The notes below the pieces were generated by a model. The model saw only the letters and a list, made by a program, of their open reading frames with translations, had not been told where the DNA came from and ran no database searches. Positions 9,431 to 14,565 of a stretch of 14,565 nucleotides of DNA are shown one piece after another (position 1 is the first letter of the stretch; each line of letters begins with the position of its first letter). The position numbers were made by a program, and so were the translations under genes. The stretch spans positions 1-14,565 of the forward strand of contig JAENRP010000628.1 of the NCBI GenBank assembly GCA_024741835.1. The letters are read 5' to 3'. The stretch comes from Diplocarpon mali. Its lineage: Eukaryota > Ascomycota > Leotiomycetes > Helotiales > Drepanopezizaceae.

Positions 9431-11323
9431 TAAATCATTATTATTTAAAATTGGCAAATTCACCTTTCTTTTATTATAACTCCTTGCTAAGTGCCTTCCT
9501 TTACTAGTATTAAGCCTAGCCCTTATGCTAGCTAATCGTTTCTTAAAATCTCGTTTTAAAATTCGACTATATCTCTTGCGATAACTATTTATCCTTTTAA
9601 AGATCGATCTATATTTTAAAGACTAGCTTTTATAAGACTATCTTTAGGATAGTTAAATATTAGCTGAGATTTTAAAATAAAGGGCATTTTTAAAAGAATG
9701 TCGTTTGAAGAATTCTCTATTATTAAAAAGTTAATATAATTAATAATTCCTCTAACTCTAACCTTTACGTTTTTCACTTATCTATTAAAATTGTATTTTA
9801 ATCTAGAGACAATCGAATAAATAAGGAGTCGATTGCTAACGATTATCAATTGAGCTATTTCTACTACTTTTCTAATTATTATATTAACTTTTGAACTACA
9901 ATTGATTAAAGCCTTTACTTTAACTGATTCTTCTATTAAATAAATAATAATAGGGCTTTTTATTACAATTGCTAAACAATTTCGATTGATATTCTAAGAT
10001 ATTAAAGCTATTGCTATAATATTATAGTACCTTTAGGTTCCTTTGTTTTCTATAATTTAAAGACATTTGATCAAGGCTAAGTACTTCTTAAAGTTCTTTC
10101 GCATTACAATTTCCATTTCCTTATTATTATTTAAATCTTTAAAGGCAATTAAGATATACTTTCTTAGCACTTTATTAAAGCGTCTAATTAAACTAAATAG
10201 GTCTTTAAATATAAGGTTAATTTGCTAAGCTATAATATTCTCTATAGCTTTCTCTATTGCAGTTAAACTAGCGTATTTATTAACGAATTTTTCTTATTTT
10301 AATATCTATCTCTTTCGCTTAAGATCAAGGGTCTGCGTAATAACTTTAACTTCTTAATCTTTAAGCTTAAAGCTATCTTTATCTATTATATCTTTGATCA
10401 ATTCGTCTACTATATTAGCTTTATCCTTATCTACTGCAGTTCTAAATCATTAGGTATCTTTTAACATTTGGACTCTATATTAAGATTCCTAAGTTGCATA
10501 TATTGATTTCTGGACTTTAGCTAGTTTTATTAATATTAAAAGAGTAGTAAATCTAGAAGGACGCTGAGTATTCCAAGGGTTTCTAGATATAGAAGTAGTA
10601 TTAATATTAGCAAATACATTATTATTAACCTATCTTAAGATAGAGATGCCTCTAACTTCTATAGCTATTTAATTAAAAGCTAAGTCTTTAAGAACTCCTT
10701 TAAGTAGGTTGCTAATTAGACTAGTATATATATAAGTTGGAATTTTAGCATTTATATCTATAATATACTATCGTTTGACTAAATTCTTATCCTATTTTGT
10801 ACTATATATTATTATTTAAACAGTCTATAACTATAAGCGATTCTGATGCTTTTTAATAGGGATAGCTTCTAGCTTAAGATCTTTAATATAAAGCATCCTA
10901 TACTTATTAATATATATAACCCTAGTGTTAATAAAACGATAGAAAAGAGGGCAATTATTATAATACTTATATAAAGCGCAGTTAGGTTCTTTATTATTGC
11001 AAAAGTTGCAAGTTAGTTGTCTTCTATTGCTATTCCTTTAGTACCTTATAGTATTAATATTAGTAGAGTATTAGTTAGGATTAATTTCTCCTTCTTTAAT
11101 CAACTATTAAGTTCTTATATTAGCTAGTTGTTCCAAATGATAAGAAGTAGGAGTCTGGTAATAGGAACTATTATATTAGCTTATAGTAGCTGAGTTTTAC
11201 CTATTATTAAATTAGAGAATATGCTATTTTTCTTATAAGAGATTATTAATTCTAGTTTCTAAGCTTTAGATTTAGAGTTTTATAAATTAGGTCTTAAGTT
11301 CCTTAATTCTAAGGTTAGATCTT

Positions 11324-11346
11324 ACTCCTAGGTCGGGACTATAAGT
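11324..11346. repeat. 23-nt palindromic unit, copy 12 (Gag)
   Basis: Arms ACTCCTAGGTC and GACTATAAGT preceded by G, around G. In frame with gag: T-Y-S-P-D-L-G-V, between the capsid-like region and the coiled coil. Confidence 0.8.
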
Positions 11347-12332
11347 GAAAGGTATAACTATTAGGTTCTTCTTTACCTCTTCTATAACTTCTAAAGCCTT
11401 TGAGTATTCTTGGACTAGGCTCTTAAGGTCTTTAATATAAGAGGGAGTAAGGGCTTTTTCCTACTTTATAGTATTAATAGTTCTTTTACTAAGATCTGAT
11501 TTTAAAGTAAAGGCTACGAATTCCTTAAATAAGGCAAAGGTTATAAGGTCTTACTTATTAATCCTAAAATGCTTAATAATCTTATTTTAAAGTCTAATAG
11601 GTAATTTAAATAAGAAAAGGCGGCCTCTTTTAACTTTGCTAAGTATTTTCTAGCTAATTAAGGTATTTAATATATAAGTAAAAGTCCGATAGTAGTTCTT
11701 AAGTTCCTTAAGAGTATAAGTGATTAGAACAAATTCCTTTAAGAAAGCTAAAGTATTGCGAATCTACTATCTATTAAATTTGCGAAATTCAGATTTAAGG
11801 GCCTTAATAAGGAGTTCTTATAAATTATAAGTTTTCCATTTAAGGAAGGACTTAATAATATCCTTACTTATATAATTATAATAGTAAGGAAGTCGAGAAA
11901 TTATATCCTCTTATATAATATTCAAATCGTAATAAGTTTCCTTATATTACTTAAGGAAATTAGTAATATTAGCGCTTATAAAGTAAGGAGCGCTAGGAGA
12001 ACTAAGGAGGGGAAAGTGATTAGTAATAGCCTTAAATATAGCTATTATCATTTTATATTAACCGTCTAGGTTAATAGAATCTATAAGAGGTAAAGGGGAA
12101 GCTTTAATATTATGAAATTGATTATTAAAAGGAGTACTTTGAAATTCAAAAGGGCTTAAAGAACATTTAGAATCTAAGTCAATCTTAAAGTGATTAAGAT
12201 AAGTTTGAAAAGATTTAAATAAAGGGTTAGTAAAAAGTTTAAAATTGTTATTATTTTTAGTATTTTCTAATATTAATATTGAAAAAGTAAGTAGCAGTCT
12301 TAAGTTATTTAAGGATATCTTTTTATCCTCCT

Positions 12333-12355
12333 ACTTATAGGCTAAGCCTAAGAGT
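12333..12355. repeat. 23-nt palindromic unit, copy 13 (Gag N-terminal region)
   Basis: Arms ACTTATAGGCT and GCCTAAGAGT preceded by A, around A. In the gag frame it reads L-L-G-L-A-Y-K, the same alternative frame as the copy at 7279. Whether gag translation begins upstream of it is uncertain, so it may be in the leader. Confidence 0.75.
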
Positions 12356-12439
12356 AGAATTCCAGATTTTACTAAAAGTTTAATCTAAGTTTGCCAAGAG
12401 ATTCTAAGTAGGTATTAAATAGCTAATAGGAGCATTGCA

Positions 12440-13100
12440 ACTAATTGTAATAAGATAAGGTTTACCTAATTAAAGACTAATTTCTAAAATAAGATTTATA
12501 TCTAAGATTCTTCTTAGCCTTTAGGCTAATTCCTATTAATCCTTAGAATAAAGGGGTTTTTAGAGACAATTCTAAGGCAATTTTTAAAGTTCTATTAAGC
12601 TAAGGCAGCTGAATTATCGGATTCGGATTTTTAAAGATTCTAAAGAGGCACTTCCAGTTGGAGTTTGCGCTTAGTATTACTTAAGTACTTAAAACTACTA
12701 CTATTTAAGATTGCTATTATAGGGTTCACTAAACTTTTTATACTAGAAAGCTGAAAATTCCAAAAATCTCAAAGTTAAGGAAGAAAATAGGGGTTTTTGA
12801 AGCAAAGCCGAAAAGGGAAAATCTAAGGTTATTAATAGTTGCTAAACGAAAATCGATAGTTTTAAGTAACTAAGCGATTAAGGATAAGGTTTTGAAGTTG
12901 ATTAAAATACTATAAGTATTTTAAAGATATATTTCAAAGGCCAGTCTCTTATCTGCAAACTAAGAGATTAATAAGATCGTATAAGGATAGAAATCTTAAG
13001 AAATCGGTCCCTATATAGGTTACTAATATAAAACAGAAGGGAGATAATATAAGAATAGGCTTAAAGGAAGACCTAAAAATAAAAGGAGGAAGCACTATAA
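12440..13100. other. Non-coding junction; possible Gypsy leader or LTR
   Basis: No protein-like frame was found between the Gag start and the Copia integrase end. It includes 12640-12860, which is less RIP-like (several CA dinucleotides), and an A/G-rich plus-strand run at about 13030-13095. The position upstream of gag suggests the 5' untranslated leader and perhaps an LTR, but no terminal TG...CA pair, primer-binding site or second copy could be shown. Confidence 0.4.
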
Positions 13101-14565
13101 GCGGGCTCTCTTAAATAAGATATTAGGAATAAGTCCTAAGTATAGGGTATATTCAGTACTATAGTAATATACGCTATCTTTATATATAGAAGATGGCCCT
13201 TTTATCCTCCTACTATCCTGCGTCGATTATATGATATATATCATAAGACCTATCCATCTCAGGTCTCTATAGTATACGTCTGCTTTAATCGCAAGGTCTT
13301 AAAATTCCAGTAGTAGGTTAGTATCTTATAATAGAGTACAATAGTTAATCTCTACTTACTAGATACTTCGCTTAGCGATACTATTCTAATAGGAACCTTT
13401 ATATATTATAGTTAATTTATAATAAACTTTTTATTTTACCTATTTATTAAGCTTTACTTTAATCTCTAATGCGTTATCAGACCTAATAGTTATTAGCTTT
13501 AATTAAGTCTAGCGTTCCTTTATCACTTTTTAAGTTTCTAGCTTTTTTATAAGCTTAGATTTAATTCTAATATAAATAGTCTATATCTATTAAATAGAAT
13601 TATCTACTATTTAAGAAAACTAATTATTTCCTTTAATTAAAGTTATAAATAGTCTAGTAGTATCGATAGATATTAGCGCTAGTATCGAATCTTTCTATAG
13701 ACTAAGCTTAATTTGCATCCGATTTTAAAGTTTTATCAGCTTGCAAATTCGGTATACTAAGTGATCCTTTAGTACTTGGATCTTCTATTTTAAGGTTAAG
13801 ACCTTATATAGGCCCTTTAATTTCTCTAGCCTTAGATATGCAAATCTTTTATATATTAGCTAATACCTTAATAGGCTTTTAGCTTCTAATAGCTTTAGTA
13901 GCCTATTATTAGTCGATGCTTTATTATCAGCGGCTAGAAAGGATTAATAATAGCAGTTTGAGGTTTTACTATTTTCCAATTGCGAGCTTGGCTTAAGAGT
14001 CGTTTTTAATAAAACCGCAAGATCTACTTATAGTCCTGGCTTAGGAGTCGATTTCTTAGAAATAGTAAGATCCACTTGCGGTCCTAGCTTAGGAGTTATT
14101 TCTAACGATTTCGCGAATTTTACTTATAGTCTTAGCCTAAGAGTTATTTCTACGAATTTTACTTACAATCCTAGCCTAAGAGTTATTATTAGCAAATTTG
14201 CAAAATCTACTTGCGGTCTTAGCCTAAGAGTCATTTTTATTAAATTCACTTATAATCCTAGCTTAAGAGTTATCTTTAAAGATACTTTACAATCTACTTA
14301 TAGTCTTGGCTTAGGAGTTATTTTCGCAAATTTTACTTATAATCCTAGCTTAAGAGTCTATCTATTCTCTTTATCCTTACTTAATTATATTAGGGTAAAG
14401 AGTGCACTTTCCTTAAAGGAATCCACTTATAGGTTTGGCCTAAGAGTTAATTTTTATAATATTACCTTTAAGATAATATAAAGTTTATCTTTAATTTTAG
14501 TCTTAAAGATTACTTTATAATCGTTATTTATAAACTATATAAATTAATTATTAAAAACTCTTATA
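13100..14565 (-). pseudogene. Ty1/Copia polyprotein fragment: GAG-pre-integrase and integrase core
   Basis: A minus-strand frame (first bases 3k+2) enters from beyond the window and runs to about 13100. After a palindromic repeat array (14447-13978) comes a GAG-pre-integrase-like stretch (F-A-Y-L-R-L-E-K-L near 13820, then V-C-R/Y-R-I-C-K-L region near 13740). The integrase core follows: S-I-D-T-T with Asp at 13662-13664, I-T-I-R-S-D-N-A-L-E with Asp at 13476-13478, and S-I-A-K-R-S-I, where the catalytic Glu of the usual V-A-E-R-S has become Lys (13371-13373). GCTGAG to GCTAAG is a TpG to TpA change, the RIP context. L-E-F-stop-D-L-A (Trp lost) then matches the L-P-x-E-F-W-D region of fungal Copia elements. 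Reverse transcriptase and RNase H are absent, so the fragment is truncated on its 3' side near the Gypsy element, by insertion or rearrangement. Confidence 0.87.
13978..14447. repeat. In-frame array of ten 23-nt palindromic units
   Basis: Units start at 13978, 14026, 14074, 14122, 14161, 14209, 14248, 14296, 14335 and 14425. Start-to-start spacings are 48, 48, 48, 39, 48, 39, 48, 39 and 90 nt, all multiples of three. Linkers are 25 or 16 nt, with one of 67. The alternating 48 and 39 suggests an 87-nt higher-order repeat. All ten share the Copia polyprotein frame and encode, on the minus strand, T-[PL]-[KR]-[PL]-x-x-[Q or stop]-[VL], often followed by D-L or K. The right arm is usually GGCTTAGGAGT or AGCCTAAGAGT. 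The likely history is one palindromic insertion multiplied by tandem duplication inside a coding linker. Confidence 0.92.

Larger units (their letters stand above)
5760..9480 (-). pseudogene. pol: Gypsy pol: reverse transcriptase, RNase H, integrase (RIP-inactivated)
   Basis: A single frame (first bases 3k+1) runs from about 9480 to 5760. RT fingers and palm span about 8800-8000: motif A reads L-I-N-F-F with the catalytic Asp changed to Asn at 8447-8449; AIQTPL lies at about 8380-8396; LPQG has Gln changed to TAA at 8345-8347; the YIDD box is intact (Asp codons 8252-8257). RNase H follows (about 7780-7400), with its first catalytic Asp changed to Asn in L-I-V-N-A-S at 7763-7765. Integrase (about 7120-6000) has DDE positions Asn 6845-6847, Asn 6668-6670 and Glu 6563-6565, the last two 35 codons apart; its N-terminal zinc finger has lost His (T-G-Y). 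The core domain ends at N-R-L-K-R-F (6002-6019), typical of integrase C-termini in this fungal lineage, followed by an acidic tail with a palindromic unit. These proteins copy and insert the element; this copy cannot work because of dozens of stops and lost catalytic residues. Confidence 0.93.
5760..12435 (-). mobile_element. Ty3/Gypsy-type LTR retrotransposon remnant
   Basis: On the minus strand, in order: Gag capsid region, Cys-rich knuckle, retropepsin, reverse transcriptase, RNase H, integrase. This RT, RNase H, integrase order defines Ty3/Gypsy (Metaviridae) rather than Copia. Register is preserved with one shift between protease and RT, so damage is almost purely substitutions. LTRs, primer-binding site and target duplications could not be identified. 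Six palindromic units (5844, 7279, 9246, 9408, 11324, 12333) lie within it, mostly in inter-domain linkers. Confidence 0.92.
9470..12435 (-). pseudogene. gag: Gypsy gag-protease (RIP-inactivated)
   Basis: One frame (first bases 3k) runs from a possible ATG at 12433-12435, a start I hold weakly, to about 9470. Residues encoded at about 12000-11500 resemble the fungal Ty3/Gypsy Gag capsid (N-I-T-N-F-L near 11970, then E-D-I-I-S-R-L-P and a helical region). A coiled-coil-like stretch follows at about 11440-11220, with a unit at 11324-11346. A Cys cluster at 11010-10951 (C-N-F-C, then N-C and N-N-C-P) is zinc-knuckle-like, with a likely His changed to Tyr. Retropepsin lies at about 9930-9600: V-K-A-L-I-N-C-S-S replaces the expected D-x-G-S active site (N-C-S-S at 9892-9903), followed by K-M-P-F-I-L-K. 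Gag packages the RNA and the protease matures the polyprotein; loss of the active Asp and many stops make it dead. The pol frame begins in the -1 frame at about 9480-9430. Confidence 0.88.
1..14565. other. RIP-mutated AT-rich transposon block
   Basis: Almost the whole window is strongly AT-rich, TA-rich and depleted of CA and TG; for example 121-180 and 1381-1440 contain neither CA nor TG. CG is not specially depleted (CGCG survives at 4328-4331 and 4342-4345). Long minus-strand frames keep register over kilobases while in-frame TAA and TAG fall at expected Gln (CAA, CAG) or Trp (TGG) codons; TGA is rare. Active-site changes are G to A or C to T on the coding strand (D to N, E to K, H to Y, G to S). 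This is the known signature of repeat-induced point mutation in ascomycetes. Formal RIP indices were not computed. Confidence 0.9.

Noticed and set aside
122..9480. Reassigned stop codons (TAA/TAG read as Gln, as in some ciliates)
   Set aside because: Stops also replace expected Trp codons, and catalytic D, E, H and G residues are changed by the same transitions, which recoding would not explain.
12440..13100. A defined 5' LTR for the Gypsy element
   Set aside because: The position fits, but no second copy, terminal TG/CA pair or primer-binding site could be demonstrated by eye.
13978..14447. CRISPR array
   Set aside because: Repeats are regular, but the linkers are only 16 or 25 nt, AT-rich and alike, all in frame with a Copia polyprotein, in a eukaryotic context.
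20..14447. Palindromic units as rho-independent terminators or mitochondrial GC clusters
   Set aside because: They lie inside coding frames, lack U-tracts, and are embedded in RIP-mutated nuclear retroelements.

Overview
The window looks like an AT-rich, transposon-filled block of a filamentous ascomycete (Pezizomycotina) nuclear genome. Three things support this. It holds Ty3/Gypsy and Ty1/Copia polyprotein remnants of a kind common in these fungi. CA and TG dinucleotides are almost absent from long stretches while TA is everywhere. Reading frames stay in register for kilobases but are interrupted by TAA and TAG at positions where Gln or Trp is expected. That pattern is the footprint of repeat-induced point mutation (RIP, C to T mainly at CpA). 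No intact protein gene, tRNA or rRNA was found on either strand.

Everything recognisable is coded on the minus strand, head to tail. From right to left: (i) 14565 to about 13100, part of a Copia polyprotein with an in-frame palindromic repeat array, a GAG-pre-integrase region and an integrase core; (ii) about 13100 to 12440, a non-coding stretch that could be leader or LTR; (iii) 12435 to about 5760, a Ty3/Gypsy element with Gag capsid, a Cys-rich knuckle, retropepsin, reverse transcriptase (YIDD box), RNase H and a DDE integrase; (iv) 5338 to about 4110, ORF A, an unrecognised protein of about 410 codons with its own ATG; (v) about 3600 to 122, ORF B, an unrecognised frame of about 1,160 codons whose last third is a diverged paralogue of ORF A.

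The most striking signal is a 23-nt palindromic unit: 11-nt arm, one central base, 11-nt arm. The arms are near ACTTATAGGCC and GGCCTATAAGT, with less mutated forms such as ACTCGCGGGCT. I count 24 copies: 14 dispersed through all four coding frames and 10 clustered at 13978-14447. Most copies lie in frame and encode T-x-x-P-x-x-x-V, but at least one is read in a different frame. ORF A and ORF B carry the unit at two matching positions, so some insertions predate their split. This resembles, in eukaryotic retroelements, the in-frame palindromic elements known from Rickettsia genes. All identifications come from reading translations by eye; no database search or dinucleotide count was run.
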